From an uncultured Eubacteriales bacterium (lineage in GTDB: Bacteria > Bacillota > Clostridia > Christensenellales > Aristaeellaceae), in contig ONCV01000002.1 of assembly GCA_900316415.1 (NCBI GenBank), forward strand, positions 43,211-107,210: a DNA stretch of 64,000 nt, written 5' to 3'. Below the pieces are notes generated by a model, which was given only the letters and a program-made list of their open reading frames with translations, was not told where the DNA came from and did not search any database. The translations under genes and the position numbers were made by a program. Positions 40,295 to 49,672 of this stretch are shown piece after piece; the first letter of the stretch is position 1, and every line of letters starts with the position of its first letter.

Positions 40295-41871
40295 GCCTCC
40301 GTCACTTCCTTATGCATGACATGAATATCCTCCGGCCCGAAGTCCAGGCCGACCCGGTCCCCCACCTCCAGCCGGGACGTGGTTTCCACCTTGTAGACCC
40401 GGCCCCGGGTCGAGAAGGTGATCTCATAGGAGCCCTCCGTCACCGAGGAGGGATCGAAATCAAACTTCACATCCGTGATTTCCACGGAGGAATCATCCTG
40501 CAGGTTCCAGGCCTCGGCGCTGGCCCAGGTCTTCAGATCCGTGGAGATGGCCATGGATTCCTGAATCTCCTCGGGGGTGATGAAGAAATCCAGCGCGCTG
40601 ATGCCGATGTTGTGCCGGGGATCCTCCACGTATTCCGGATGGATCACGTAAACCTTCACGGTCACCTCCGTGCCCCTGTCCGTGCCGAAGGTGATATGGT
40701 AGACCCCCGGGGTCTTCTGGATGTCATGGTTCACCCGGGTCAGGGACAAATCCCGGTTCTCCTCATCCCAGGCCTGGGCATTGGCGATGGAGATGAAGTC
40801 CTGATCGGTCATCTCCTTGTTCTCCAGGTCGTCGGAGTCCACGTAGAAATCGTTCGCGCTGATCTTTTCCCCCGCCTGGGTGTTGTGAATGTCGTGGGAG
40901 GTCACCACGTGCATCTGCACCGTCTTGCTGGTGCCCGTCCGGGTCTCCACCATCAGCTCATAGTGAACGCCCTTGAACACGACGTTCTTGACCTCGCCCC
41001 GCATCACGCCGTCCCGGGGCTTGACCACGGTCAGATCCTCCGGGCGGATCAGCACGTCGACCGGCTCGTCGGGCCGGAATCCGAAATCCACGCATTCGAA
41101 GACCTTGTCGTCAAACCGGACCCGGTAATCCGCCTTCATGACGCCGTCCACAATGTTGCTTTCCCCGATAAAGCGGGCGACATAGGCGTTGGCGGGCTCG
41201 TTGTAAATCTCCAGGGGCGTGCCGATCTGCTCGATCGCCCCGGCGTTCATGACCACGATCTTGTCGCTCATGGTCAGGGCTTCCTCCTGATCATGGGTGA
41301 CGTAAATGAAGGTGATGCCCACCTCCTGCTGAATCCGCTTCAGCTCCCGCTGCATCTCCTTGCGCAGCTTCAGGTCCAGGGCGCCCAGGGGCTCGTCCAG
41401 CAGCAGCACGTTCGGCTCGTTGACCAGCGCGCGGGCGATGGCGACCCGCTGCTGCTGGCCGCCGGAAAGCTTGGTCACATTCCGCTTTCCATATCCCTCC
41501 AGGTTCACCAGGCTCAGCATGCGGTTCACCTTCTGGGCGATCAGATCCTCGCCCATCTTCTTGATCCGCAGGCCGAAGGCAATGTTCTCATAAACATTCA
41601 GATGCGGGAACAGGGCATACCGCTGGAAAACGGTGTTGATCTCCCGCCGGTAGGCCGGTACCTTGTCGATGCACTGCCCGTCGAAGATCACCGTTCCCTG
41701 GTCCTGCTCCAGAAAGCCGCCCAGAATCCGCAGCAGCGTGGTCTTTCCGCATCCGGAAGGGCCCAGCAATGTCACAAATTCATTTTCGTAAATGTTCAGA
41801 TCAACACCCTTGAGAACTACCTGCCCGTCAAAGCTCTTGACGATGTTCCGGAATTCAATCAGTTTGCGCAT
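40291..41871 (-). CDS. potA: Polyamine ABC transporter ATPase PotA with two inserted Ig-like repeats
   Basis: A 526-residue ATPase, about 160 longer than usual PotA. Residues 1-240 are the ATPase: GPSGCGKTT (38-46), [37 protein letters not shown]. The TOBE region starts near 245 and is interrupted by two similar units at about 337-410 and 424-495, each beginning ISAxDF, with A-x-AW in the middle and G-x-Y-x-ITF-x-T-x-RG near the end; this is the pattern of Ig-like repeats from Gram-positive surface proteins. The last 31 residues ([20 protein letters not shown]) return to TOBE. The ATG at 41871 follows GGAGG. It is the first gene of potABCD. Confidence 0.93.
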   Translation of the reverse strand: MRKLIEFRNIVKSFDGQVVLKGVDLNIYENEFVTLLGPSGCGKTTLLRILGGFLEQDQGTVIFDGQCIDKVPAYRREINTVFQRYALFPHLNVYENIAFGLRIKKMGEDLIAQKVNRMLSLVNLEGYGKRNVTKLSGGQQQRVAIARALVNEPNVLLLDEPLGALDLKLRKEMQRELKRIQQEVGITFIYVTHDQEEALTMSDKIVVMNAGAIEQIGTPLEIYNEPANAYVARFIGESNIVDGVMKADYRVRFDDKVFECVDFGFRPDEPVDVLIRPEDLTVVKPRDGVMRGEVKNVVFKGVHYELMVETRTGTSKTVQMHVVTSHDIHNTQAGEKISANDFYVDSDDLENKEMTDQDFISIANAQAWDEENRDLSLTRVNHDIQKTPGVYHITFGTDRGTEVTVKVYVIHPEYVEDPRHNIGISALDFFITPEEIQESMAISTDLKTWASAEAWNLQDDSSVEITDVKFDFDPSSVTEGSYEITFSTRGRVYKVETTSRLEVGDRVGLDFGPEDIHVMHKEVTEA

Positions 41872-41910
41872 GGCTGACGCACCTCCCCCCATAAAAATGG
41901 CAACTGATTA

Positions 41911-41938
41911 AGTATACATAAATCGTCGCTGATTGCAA
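41911..41938 (-). promoter_or_regulatory. Promoter of potABCD
   Basis: TTGCAA, 16 bp, TATACT on the minus strand, 40 bp before the potA ATG. Confidence 0.65.
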
Positions 41939-42053
41939 GAAAAAATATTCCCGGAAAGCCCCGTGCCGAAAGCCCCGGCTGGGATTTCCGAAATTCGCGG
42001 AAAGGGGATGCTCGTTTGTTGCGGCGGGAAATGCTCGAATCTTGCGTCGGGAA

Positions 42054-42082
42054 TTGCTTTTCCCGGGGGATCGTAGTATAAT
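42054..42082 (+). promoter_or_regulatory. Promoter of the aquaporin gene
   Basis: TTGCTT, 17 bp, TATAAT on the plus strand, 42 bp before the ATG. Confidence 0.75.
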
Positions 42083-42124
42083 ACCGCCCGGTTCCGAGAA
42101 AGGCAAAAAGGAGGAAGTATTGAA

Positions 42125-42766
42125 ATGAAAGATCTGAAGAAGTATGTAGCGGAGTTCATCGGCACCTTCGTGCTGGTGCTGGTGGCCTGCGGCGTCGCCG
42201 GGCAGACCGGCGGATCCCTGGGCGTGACCAGCGTGGCCTTCGGTCTGGTGATCGTGGCCATGGCCTATTCCATCGGCAATGTGTCCGGCTGCCATATCAA
42301 TCCCGCCGTGTCCATCGCTATGCTGTGCGCGAAGAAGATGAGCCTGAAGGATTTCTGCGGCTACGTGGTTGCGCAGTTCCTGGGTGCCCTCGCCGGCGCG
42401 GGCCTGCTGATGGCCATCGTGGGCGACAGCACCAAGCTGGGCACCAACGCCCTGTATCAGGGAGACGCGATGCTCTCCTTCGTGATTGAGGCGATCCTGA
42501 CCTGCATCTTCGTGCTGACCATCCTGGGCGTCACCTCCCGGAAGGAATACAGCAACATCGCCGGCCTGGTCATCGGCGCGGCCCTGACCCTGGTGCACCT
42601 GCTGGGCATCAACTTCACCGGCACCTCCGTGAACCCCGCCCGCAGCTTCGGCCCCGCCCTGATCGCGGGCAACCTGGAAGGCGTCTGGGTGTTCATCCTC
42701 GCTCCCCTGGTGGGCGGCATCCTGGCGGCTGTGATCTACAGCTTCCTGGATGGGGAAAAGAAGTAA
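42125..42766 (+). CDS. MIP-family channel (aquaporin Z-like)
   Basis: A 213-residue channel with six membrane segments and two half-helices. The two NPA boxes are GCHINPAVS (about residue 60) and SVNPARSFGPAL (about 165). The residue set around the second box (TSVNPARS) is closer to water-selective AqpZ than to glycerol facilitators, which usually have NPARD. The ATG at 42125 follows AAGGAGG. It is monocistronic, with its own promoter and a strong terminator. Water or small neutral solutes are the likely cargo. Confidence 0.92.
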   Translation: MKDLKKYVAEFIGTFVLVLVACGVAGQTGGSLGVTSVAFGLVIVAMAYSIGNVSGCHINPAVSIAMLCAKKMSLKDFCGYVVAQFLGALAGAGLLMAIVGDSTKLGTNALYQGDAMLSFVIEAILTCIFVLTILGVTSRKEYSNIAGLVIGAALTLVHLLGINFTGTSVNPARSFGPALIAGNLEGVWVFILAPLVGGILAAVIYSFLDGEKK

Positions 42767-42784
42767 TTCCCTGCAAACAAAAAG

Positions 42785-42811
42785 CCGGACGGCGCGCTGT
42801 CCGGTTTTTTT
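42785..42811 (+). terminator. Intrinsic terminator of the aquaporin gene
   Basis: CCGGAC, 8-nt loop, GTCCGG, then seven T; AAAAAG before the stem makes it usable from the minus side as well. Confidence 0.9.
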
Positions 42812-42817
42812 GTATGC

Positions 42818-44878
42818 TTATCTGTCTTCCGGAGGGAGGCCGTCCTCCGCCTCCGGGTTCTCTCCGTCCCCGGCGGCCCCGGTTTCATTCTCCGGGATCT
42901 CTCCGTTTTCCCCGGCCGCCGTCCCGTCCTCCGGCGTTTCGCCGTCCCCGGCGGATTCCGCTTCTCCCCGCGGGCCGTCCTCGTCCCCGGCGGCTTCGGT
43001 TTCATCCGCGCCGGCGCCGTCCTCCGCGGCGGGGATCCGCGCGGCGTTCCCGCCCTCCCGGAACACGAAATAGTCCACCACGTTTCCGAAGCCCATTTCC
43101 GTCACGCAGCATCCTTCCACGTCGAAGCAGTAATAGGTCTCGTCATGGCAGGTGATCACCTGTTCCGCCGCCTCCCGGGGCACCCCGAGGATGCAGACGC
43201 CCACCCCGCCGTCCGACGGGCTGGCCGACGCCGTCCGGGCGTCCCCGGTGGCCTCGATCAGGCTGCAGAACCGCAGATAGCTGCTGGGATTGGCTCCGGC
43301 CTGCAGCATCAGGGGATAATCCAGATAATCCGCCAGGGCGGGCAGCTGCTCCGCCGTGTATCCGTAGTCCCGCAGGGTGCCCATATACATCATGGCGTGG
43401 GTTCCCGGATGATGGATGATCATGATATCCCCCACCCGCATGGTGCGCGCGGCCTCCCGCCAGTCCTCCGGCAGCGGATGGACGTCGTCGCAGTAGATAT
43501 GGGCGCCCGCGTCGCAGTATTCCCGGGCCCGCCGGCCCACCAGCGTCCCCGCCAGGGGCGTTCCGGCCTGGGCATAGGCCGCCTTGACGAAGCCGATGCA
43601 GTCAAATCCGTACAGGTAGGTCGTTCCCTCCTGATAGAACACCGGCGAGGACTGCCAGGCCTCCCGGGTGGTATATTCCGGCAGGCGCTCGATCATCGTC
43701 CGGTAGCTTCGCCCGCCCCAGAAATAGGGCACCCCCAGGGGAAACAGGCTCTCCGTCTCCGCCCCGGTCAGCAGATTGTACCGGGCCTGGAAGGGGTTCC
43801 CCGCCTCCACCCAGGCGAAGGCCTGATCCAGCAGCGGATTCCGCTCGACGGTTCCGCCGGACAGATCCAGCGACTTCAGCTGCTCCTGCATCACCGCGGC
43901 GGTCAGCGTCCGGACCTCGCTTCTCCGGAGATAGCCCGCCTCCTGGCCCCAGGCGGCTCCCACCCACTCGCCGAAGGCCGCGTACAGATAGATCCGCGCA
44001 TCCCCGGGCACGGGCAGTTCCTCCGCCCCCGGGCGCACCAGGGTTCCGCCCTCCGGCCCCGTGACCGCCGGCAGAAACACTGTTTCAATGCCCGCCTTTC
44101 CCCGGACGCCCCGGGGCTTCCGGAAGAAAACCCGGCTGTTCCCGCCCTTCCAGGCGCAGAGAACCACCTGGCTTTTCGGCACGTATTCCCAGTTCTCTCC
44201 CGCCTTCAGGGCATAGTACTCCCCGCAGGTTCCCTCCGCGGTATAGAACCGGTCCGGCGTCAGCGTTCCCGCCGGGTGCGCACCGCGCAGCGGCATGTCC
44301 AGCTTCCCCGTTTCCTCCGCCACGCAAAGGGTCACCGGTTCGATGGGCTCCGGCGTGAACACCGCGTCCAGCGTGCCCCGGGGCAGGATATATCCTTCCG
44401 TTCCGTCCTCCGCGTGCACGTGGCGAAAGCCCTTCACGTGCCCATCCACGGTCAGCAGCTCGTACGCCGCCGCGGTATAGACCACCGGGGAATCGTAGAT
44501 CGGCAGCATCCGGACCTGCACCCGGCTTTCCCCGTAGACATAATGCTCTTCGTCCGCCTCGTATTCCGGAACCGGGAGCATTTTGGCCAGCTTCACATAG
44601 CCGGTTTTTCCCGCCGGCGTCGTATAGCTGGCCCACTCCCCGTCCGTCACGGTCACGGTCACGATGGTGCAGGGCGGGATGATATCCACATAGTCCATCG
44701 AAAAGACGGGCTCCGGCCGCAGGAAGATCTTCTCCGCGAAATAGCCCGTGCGGGTTTCGCCCGGCTGCGCCGCGGCGGAGGACTCCGCCGAAGCTCCCGG
44801 CATCCGGAGCCCCGCAAGCAGCAGCGCCAGCAGCACCGCGCACAGCAGCAGGCCCCTGCTTCTCCTCTTTCCTTTCAT
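42818..44878 (-). CDS. Secreted NlpC/P60-like cell-wall hydrolase with acidic C-terminal tail
   Basis: A 686-residue exported protein. The leader (MKGKRRSRGLLLCAVLLALL) precedes SH3-like segments in the first 300 residues (CTIVTVTVTDGEWASYTTPAGK). The catalytic part lies near 370-530: GVPYFWGG, the nucleophile Cys in YGFDCIGFVKAAY and the His in MIIHHPGTHAMMYMG, as in NlpC/P60 peptidases that cut D-gamma-Glu-diamino acid links in peptidoglycan. The spacing is wide for the family. The last ~85 residues are an acidic Glu/Gly/Ala/Asp low-complexity tail (EDGAGADETEAAGDEDG and similar). A stretch with these repeats at the DNA level could expand or contract. Confidence 0.85.
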   Translation of the reverse strand: MKGKRRSRGLLLCAVLLALLLAGLRMPGASAESSAAAQPGETRTGYFAEKIFLRPEPVFSMDYVDIIPPCTIVTVTVTDGEWASYTTPAGKTGYVKLAKMLPVPEYEADEEHYVYGESRVQVRMLPIYDSPVVYTAAAYELLTVDGHVKGFRHVHAEDGTEGYILPRGTLDAVFTPEPIEPVTLCVAEETGKLDMPLRGAHPAGTLTPDRFYTAEGTCGEYYALKAGENWEYVPKSQVVLCAWKGGNSRVFFRKPRGVRGKAGIETVFLPAVTGPEGGTLVRPGAEELPVPGDARIYLYAAFGEWVGAAWGQEAGYLRRSEVRTLTAAVMQEQLKSLDLSGGTVERNPLLDQAFAWVEAGNPFQARYNLLTGAETESLFPLGVPYFWGGRSYRTMIERLPEYTTREAWQSSPVFYQEGTTYLYGFDCIGFVKAAYAQAGTPLAGTLVGRRAREYCDAGAHIYCDDVHPLPEDWREAARTMRVGDIMIIHHPGTHAMMYMGTLRDYGYTAEQLPALADYLDYPLMLQAGANPSSYLRFCSLIEATGDARTASASPSDGGVGVCILGVPREAAEQVITCHDETYYCFDVEGCCVTEMGFGNVVDYFVFREGGNAARIPAAEDGAGADETEAAGDEDGPRGEAESAGDGETPEDGTAAGENGEIPENETGAAGDGENPEAEDGLPPEDR

Positions 44879-44956
44879 GTCATCCCTGCTTTCTTTTTTT
44901 GACCTGCCTTCATTCTACCATGAAGCGGCCGGATGCGCCATGCCTTTTTCCGGAAC

Positions 44957-44982
44957 GGAAAAGGGGCCGCTTTCGCGGCCCC
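44957..44982 (-). terminator. Terminator of the hpf gene
   Basis: Minus strand GGGGCCGC, loop GAAA, GCGGCCCC, then TTTTCC, 36 bp beyond the hpf stop. Confidence 0.75.
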
Positions 44983-45017
44983 GGGAGAAGAATGGACGCT
45001 TCGTCCAGCCCCCTTGA

Positions 45018-45554
45018 TTACGCTTCCGGCTCCAGCAGACCCAGGTTTCCGTCCTTCCGCAGGTACAGAACGTTGGTCCGCTCGGTGTCGATATTTACAA
45101 AGGCGAAGAAGTTGTGTCCCAGCAGCTCCATCTCGATGATGGCATCCTCCACGCTCATCGGGCGAACGGGGAAAGTCTTCCGACGGACAACCTTCAGCTC
45201 TTCCTCTTCCTTTTCCTCCTCATAATACTCCGGCAGCTCAGGCATCGGCTCATCCCGCAGGCGCTTGGCCAGCTTGGTCCGATGCTTCCGGATCTGACGC
45301 TCCATCTTGGCCAGGGCCTGGTCGATCGCGACGAACAGGTTCTGGTCCACGGCCTCGCTGCGCAGGATCACGTTGTTTCCCATGGGAACCGTGATTTCCA
45401 CCGCGCGGGTGTCATTATTCTTGTCTTTCCGCATCCGAACCTGCATCTCCGTTTCCGGGAGCAGGTACTTGCTCATGGTGTAGGTCTTTTTCTCAATCCG
45501 CTGGGTAATCCCGGGGGTTACCACCATATTCCTCGCGTTAATGGTCAGCTTCAT
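45018..45554 (-). CDS. hpf: Ribosome hibernation-promoting factor, long form (HPF)
   Basis: A 178-residue long-form HPF that pairs 70S ribosomes into 100S dimers in stationary phase. The N-terminal domain (1-100) has the beta-alpha fold with EVTVPMGNNVILRSEA-like strands and a basic helix (MERQIRKHRTKLAKRL). The C-terminal dimerisation domain (about 120-178) begins FPVRPMSVEDAIIEMELLGH and contains FFAFVNIDTERTNVLYLRKDG. I chose ATG 45554 (MKLTINARNM), which matches the family start. It stands alone between a terminator and a gene-free upstream region that contains a sigma-H-like element. Confidence 0.93.
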   Translation of the reverse strand: MKLTINARNMVVTPGITQRIEKKTYTMSKYLLPETEMQVRMRKDKNNDTRAVEITVPMGNNVILRSEAVDQNLFVAIDQALAKMERQIRKHRTKLAKRLRDEPMPELPEYYEEEKEEEELKVVRRKTFPVRPMSVEDAIIEMELLGHNFFAFVNIDTERTNVLYLRKDGNLGLLEPEA

Positions 45555-45867
45555 AAAATCAGGGAGCTCCTTTCCGTTCATTCACAAATTACCGGGGTGT
45601 CGAAAAACCGCGGAGATCCCGGCATTTACGCCTTTTCTCTCCGTTCCGCTTCGTGTGCCATGGGCACCACGCCCTTTCGTTTTTCTTTTCGTTTGTATAT
45701 TTCGGCACATTCTTTCCCTTTTCCTGCATATTTCGAAAAATAATTTTGCGTGCGGCGGAAGGAATCCTTTCCCGGTTTATGCCCATGCGGATTCTCATCG
45801 ACCGCATTCTCTCCGGAGAATTCTGATCCGCGGAAAACGGTTCGCTTCTGGGTCCTGTCTTTTCAAA
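45555..45867. other. Gene-free region upstream of hpf
   Basis: This 313-bp stretch shows no gene. On the minus strand AGGAAAA (45725-45719), 12 bp, then GCCGAAA resembles the sigma-H pattern AGGAWWW-N12-RNNGAAT with one mismatch. Since hpf is sigma-H/sigma-B controlled in Bacillus, it is worth a look, but the match is weak. Confidence 0.3.
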
Positions 45868-46824
45868 TTACCGATAAATGTTCTGCAGGCCGTCTCCGGC
45901 TGCGGATGCGGAAACGGATTCCTCCGGAATCCCGTTCCGGCGAAGCCCCGCGCGGAAGTCCTCCGGCAGCGGGGCTTCAAACCGCATTTCCTCCCCGGTC
46001 CGGGGATGGGCAAACCGGAGGGACCAGGCGTGCAGCATCAGGCAGGGCACCTTCACGCCCTTCTCCCATCCGTACACGGGATCGCCGCAGACGGGATGAT
46101 GGATGGACTTCATGTGAACCCGGATCTGGTGGGTCCTCCCGGTCAGAATATGCACGTCCAGCAGCGTGCAGCCCCGGCCCTCCGCCAGCGTTTTCCATTC
46201 CGTCAGCGCCGGCCGCCCCTCCGGATCCGGCGCCATTTTTTTTCGATCCGTCCGGCTCCGGCCGATGGGCAGATCAATCCGGCCCTCCGGCTCCTTCAGG
46301 ACGCCCTCCACGAGGGCCCGGTAATGCTTCTCGATGCGTCTTTCCGCCAGCATCCGGCTCAGGGCCATCTGGCTTTCATCATTCTTGGCCACGATCATCA
46401 GCCCGGAGGTATCCTTGTCCAGCCGGTGCACGATGCCCGGCCGCAGCTCGCCGCCGATGCCGCCCAGGGAATCGAGATGGTGCATCAGGGCGTTCACCAG
46501 CGTTCCGGATCCGTGACCCGCCGCGGGATGGGTCACCATGCCCCGGGGCTTCACCACCACGGCCAGGTCCGCGTCCTGATAGAGAATCTCCAGGGGAAGG
46601 TCCTCCGCCTGCGGCTCGGCCGGCCGGGGTTCGGGCACGGTCAGCAGAAGCTCCGCCTCCGGCGGAACCTTCGTCCCCGCCTTGAGGCAGGGCTTCCCCG
46701 CCATCCGGCAGCATCCCTCCGCCATCAGGGCGGCCACCCTGCTTCTGCTCAGCCCAGAGGCCTCGCTGAGCAGGACATCCGCCCGCCGTCCGTCTCCCCG
46801 GACGCTGATGATCCGATCCGTCAT
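45868..46824 (-). CDS. RluA/RluD-family 23S rRNA pseudouridine synthase
   Basis: A 318-residue pseudouridine synthase. The N-terminal S4 domain (about 12-75: ADVLLSEASGLSRSRVAALM) binds RNA. The catalytic Asp is in VHRLDKDTSGLMIVAKN (about residue 140). Further family motifs are GMVTHPAAGHGSGTLVNALM and THQIRVHMKSIHHPVCGDPVYG. In Bacillota this gene usually follows lspA, as here (37 bp gap), and is annotated rluD or ylyB; the exact target uridines are uncertain. Confidence 0.94.
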   Translation of the reverse strand: MTDRIISVRGDGRRADVLLSEASGLSRSRVAALMAEGCCRMAGKPCLKAGTKVPPEAELLLTVPEPRPAEPQAEDLPLEILYQDADLAVVVKPRGMVTHPAAGHGSGTLVNALMHHLDSLGGIGGELRPGIVHRLDKDTSGLMIVAKNDESQMALSRMLAERRIEKHYRALVEGVLKEPEGRIDLPIGRSRTDRKKMAPDPEGRPALTEWKTLAEGRGCTLLDVHILTGRTHQIRVHMKSIHHPVCGDPVYGWEKGVKVPCLMLHAWSLRFAHPRTGEEMRFEAPLPEDFRAGLRRNGIPEESVSASAAGDGLQNIYR

Positions 46825-46861
46825 GCGCTTTTCCTCCGCAGGGCGGCCTCCGCCGCCCGTT

Positions 46862-47314
46862 CTATGGTTCCCCGGGGTTCTTCTGCTCCTCGTGCAGGAA
46901 GCCGATGGCCGTCAGGCCGCATCCGAGTACGAGGAAGATGTCCGCCACGTTGAAAATCGCGAAGCGGACAAACAACAGCTCGAACATATCCGGCACGAAC
47001 CGATTCAGAAGCCGGTCCGCCATGTTTCCCACCGCGCCGCCCAGCATCATCATCAGCCCCGCGGCACTGCGGGCTGGCACCTGCTTTCCCCGGAAGTACA
47101 GAATGGCCCCGCCGATAATCAATACGCTGAGCACCCCCAGCAGCCAGGGATGGCCCCGGAACAGGGAAAAGGCCATGCCCGTGTTCATGGCGCGCCGCAG
47201 GGCCAGCACGCCGGGAATCAGAACCACTCCGCCCGGCGGGATCCGCTCCCACAGCAGCTTGAACACCCGGTCGGCCAGAAACACCGCCGCGGCGATCCAG
47301 AGCTTTTTCCGCAT
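46862..47314 (-). CDS. lspA: Lipoprotein signal peptidase LspA
   Basis: A 150-residue membrane aspartyl protease with four membrane segments that cleaves prolipoprotein leaders. The two catalytic Asp regions are visible: GGAVGNMADRLLNRFVPDMF and FAIFNVADIFLVLGCG. NTGMAFSL matches the conserved N-x-G-x-AFS segment. It is paired with the pseudouridine synthase gene. Its presence shows that the organism makes some lipoproteins, although the three solute-binding proteins in the window have no lipobox. Confidence 0.95.
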   Translation of the reverse strand: MRKKLWIAAAVFLADRVFKLLWERIPPGGVVLIPGVLALRRAMNTGMAFSLFRGHPWLLGVLSVLIIGGAILYFRGKQVPARSAAGLMMMLGGAVGNMADRLLNRFVPDMFELLFVRFAIFNVADIFLVLGCGLTAIGFLHEEQKNPGEP

Positions 47315-47380
47315 GGCTTCTCCTTTCCGGAACGGAATCCCGATTTCCCCGCGGGGAAGGATCCCGGATCCGTTTCTGCG

Positions 47381-47408
47381 AAAAACGGGAGCTGGATTCA
47401 GCTCCCGT
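47381..47408 (-). terminator. Intrinsic terminator of the aspartokinase-rfbD unit
   Basis: Minus strand ACGGGAGCT, 6-nt loop, AGCTCCCGT, then TTTTC, 9 bp beyond the rfbD stop. Confidence 0.88.
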
Positions 47409-47416
47409 CAGATGGC

Positions 47417-48274
47417 TTATTGAACCGGCTCCGCGTCCAGTTCCCGCAGATAGCGCTCCAGCGCGTCCCGCACCGGAGGCATCGGGGAGATCCCGGAATC
47501 CGCCAGCTTCTTTCCGGACAGCCGGGAATTCAGGGGTCGGCGGGCCGGGGTCGGATACTCGCGGGACGGAACCGGGATCACCCGGCAGGGCAGGCCCCGC
47601 TTTTCCATGATCAGAGCGGCGAATTCCGCCCAGGACATATAGCCCCCGTTGGTCACATGATAGATGCCGTACTTTTCCGTGGGAATCAGGTCGCAGATGA
47701 CCCGGGCCAGATCCAGCGAATAGGTGGGCGAACCGATCTGGTCATTCACCACCCGAACCTCCGTCTTCTCCCGGCCCAGCTTCAGCATGGTCCGGACGAA
47801 ATTCCGGCCGTGCACGCCGTAGACCCAGGAGGTCCGGAGCAGAAAATACCGCTTCATCAGGCTGCGGACGGCGATCTCTCCCTGCACCTTGCTCAGACCG
47901 TACACGTTTTTCGGATCATAGGGCATATCCTCCGTCCAGGGCTCCTCGCCCTCGCCGGAAAACACGTAATCCGTGGAGATATAGACCATCTTGGCCCCGA
48001 CGCTCAGCGCGGCCCGGACCATGTTCATGGTGCCGTCCCCGTTGACCGCGGCGCACTTCTCGGGTTCGCTCTCCGCCCGGTCCACCGCCGTATACGCGGC
48101 GCAGTGCACGATCACATCCGGGGCATATTCCTGAACGTACGCCTTCACCGCCGCGCCGTCCGTCAGGTCAAAATCCTGCAGATCCACCCCGCGGCAGGGA
48201 ATCTGACGCTCCGCCAATACGCGGGTCACATCCCAGCCCAGCTGGCCGTTTACGCCGGTCACCAGTACTTTCAT
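47417..48274 (-). CDS. rfbD: dTDP-4-dehydrorhamnose reductase (RfbD/RmlD)
   Basis: A 285-residue short-chain dehydrogenase that makes dTDP-L-rhamnose. The nucleotide-binding VTGVNGQLGWDV is at the N-terminus, the YxxxK dyad is in YGLSKVQGE (about 130) and the family closing motif is DALERYL. The start at 48274 lies 13 bp after the aspartokinase stop. The other rml genes are not in the window. A rhamnose-containing wall polymer is the likely product. Confidence 0.93.
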   Translation of the reverse strand: MKVLVTGVNGQLGWDVTRVLAERQIPCRGVDLQDFDLTDGAAVKAYVQEYAPDVIVHCAAYTAVDRAESEPEKCAAVNGDGTMNMVRAALSVGAKMVYISTDYVFSGEGEEPWTEDMPYDPKNVYGLSKVQGEIAVRSLMKRYFLLRTSWVYGVHGRNFVRTMLKLGREKTEVRVVNDQIGSPTYSLDLARVICDLIPTEKYGIYHVTNGGYMSWAEFAALIMEKRGLPCRVIPVPSREYPTPARRPLNSRLSGKKLADSGISPMPPVRDALERYLRELDAEPVQ

Positions 48275-48287
48275 GTTTCCCTCCAGC

Positions 48288-49610
48288 TCATTCAACGAAT
48301 TCGTGATAGATCGCGTGAATGGTCGCCTCGAAATCGCAGTCATTCACCCCGACGATAATGCTCAGCTCGCTGGAGCCCTGGTCAATCATGCGCACGTTGA
48401 TCCGGGCCCGGCTCATGGCGCCGAACAGGCGCGCCGCGGTACCGCAGTTGTGCACCATGCCCCGGCCCACCGTGGCAATGATGGACATATTGTCGTTCAC
48501 GGTCACGGAGCCGCTTCCCTCCACCAGCTTCTCCAGCCGGGAGATCACTTCCTCCCGGTGCGGGTTCAGCAGCTCGCTGTTCACCACCACGCACATGGAA
48601 TCAATGCCGGTGGGCATGTGCTCAAAGGAGATGCCGTATTCCTCCAGCACGCTCAGCACCTTGCGGCCGAAACCCACCTCGCTGTTCATCATGTTCTTTT
48701 CCACATAGATGACGCTGTATCCCTTGTGGCCGGCGATGCCGGTGATCGTGGGAACGGAAACCTCGTTCGGCGCGTTCTTGCTGATCAGGGTTCCGGGATG
48801 ATAGGGCTTGTTGGTGTTCCGGATATTGGTCGGAATGCCGGCCCGGTGCACCGGGAACATGGCGTCCTCGTGCAGCACGGAAGCCCCCATGTGGCTCAGC
48901 TCCCGCAGTTCCTTGTAGGTGATGGAGGAGATCTCCGCCGGGCTCTCGATGATCCGGGGATCGGCCATCAGGAAGCCGGAAACATCCGTCCAGTTTTCAT
49001 ACACGTCCGCGTTGACCGCGCGGGCCACCAGGGCGCCCGTAATATCGCTGCCACCGCGGGAGAAGGTCACAACCTCCCCGTTCTCCTTCGCCCCGTAGAA
49101 TCCGGGCACCACGGAGGGCTTCCGATCCTTCAGCAGGCCGGAGAGCAGCTCCTGGGTCCGCTCGTCGTCCAGGGTTCCGTCATCCCGGAAGCGGATGCCG
49201 TCCGCCGCGTCCACGAAACGCCAGCCCAGATAATCCGCCACCAGCATGCCGCAGAGGTATTCCCCCCGGCTGGCGCACCAGTCCCGGCTCCTTCCGCCGG
49301 CGATGCCCTGCTCCACCTCGCTCAGGGCGGCCTCGATATCCACCTTCAGGTGAAGCAGCTGGGCAATGGAGAGATAGCGTTCCCGAATCTTGATAAACTG
49401 ATCGGCAAAGGGTTTTCCCGCGGAAGCCTGTTCATAGCAGGCATACAGAAGATCCGTCACCTTTTCGTCGGAAGGATAGCGCTTTCCCGGCGCGCTGGGA
49501 ACCAGATACTGCCTTGTCGGCTCCAGCTCCAGAATGCTGCGCACCTTGCGGAACTGCTCATCGCTGGCCAGACTGCTTCCCCCGAATTTGGTGACGATAC
49601 ATTCAAGCAC
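48288..49610 (-). CDS. Aspartate kinase (monofunctional)
   Basis: A 440-residue aspartokinase, first step of lysine, threonine, methionine and diaminopimelate synthesis. VTKFGGSSLAS (about 5-16) is the family signature; FSRGGSDITGALVARAVNAD binds ATP and aspartate. Two C-terminal ACT domains (from about 290: VPTITGIAGHKGYSVIYVEK and later STVGRGMVHNCGTAARLFG) suggest feedback control. The start is GTG 49610, following GGGAGG by 9 bp. Its promoter overlaps the end of mfd. Confidence 0.94.
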   Translation of the reverse strand: MLECIVTKFGGSSLASDEQFRKVRSILELEPTRQYLVPSAPGKRYPSDEKVTDLLYACYEQASAGKPFADQFIKIRERYLSIAQLLHLKVDIEAALSEVEQGIAGGRSRDWCASRGEYLCGMLVADYLGWRFVDAADGIRFRDDGTLDDERTQELLSGLLKDRKPSVVPGFYGAKENGEVVTFSRGGSDITGALVARAVNADVYENWTDVSGFLMADPRIIESPAEISSITYKELRELSHMGASVLHEDAMFPVHRAGIPTNIRNTNKPYHPGTLISKNAPNEVSVPTITGIAGHKGYSVIYVEKNMMNSEVGFGRKVLSVLEEYGISFEHMPTGIDSMCVVVNSELLNPHREEVISRLEKLVEGSGSVTVNDNMSIIATVGRGMVHNCGTAARLFGAMSRARINVRMIDQGSSELSIIVGVNDCDFEATIHAIYHEFVE

Positions 49611-49643
49611 GAATACAGACCTCCCATCGTGTCATACCTTTTT

Positions 49644-49672
49644 ATTCTACCGCCGGAGCCCTGCCCTGTCAA
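49644..49672 (-). promoter_or_regulatory. Consensus promoter of the aspartokinase gene, overlapping the mfd stop
   Basis: TTGACA, 17 bp, TAGAAT on the minus strand. The -35 box contains the TGA stop codon of mfd (49669-49671). Confidence 0.85.
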
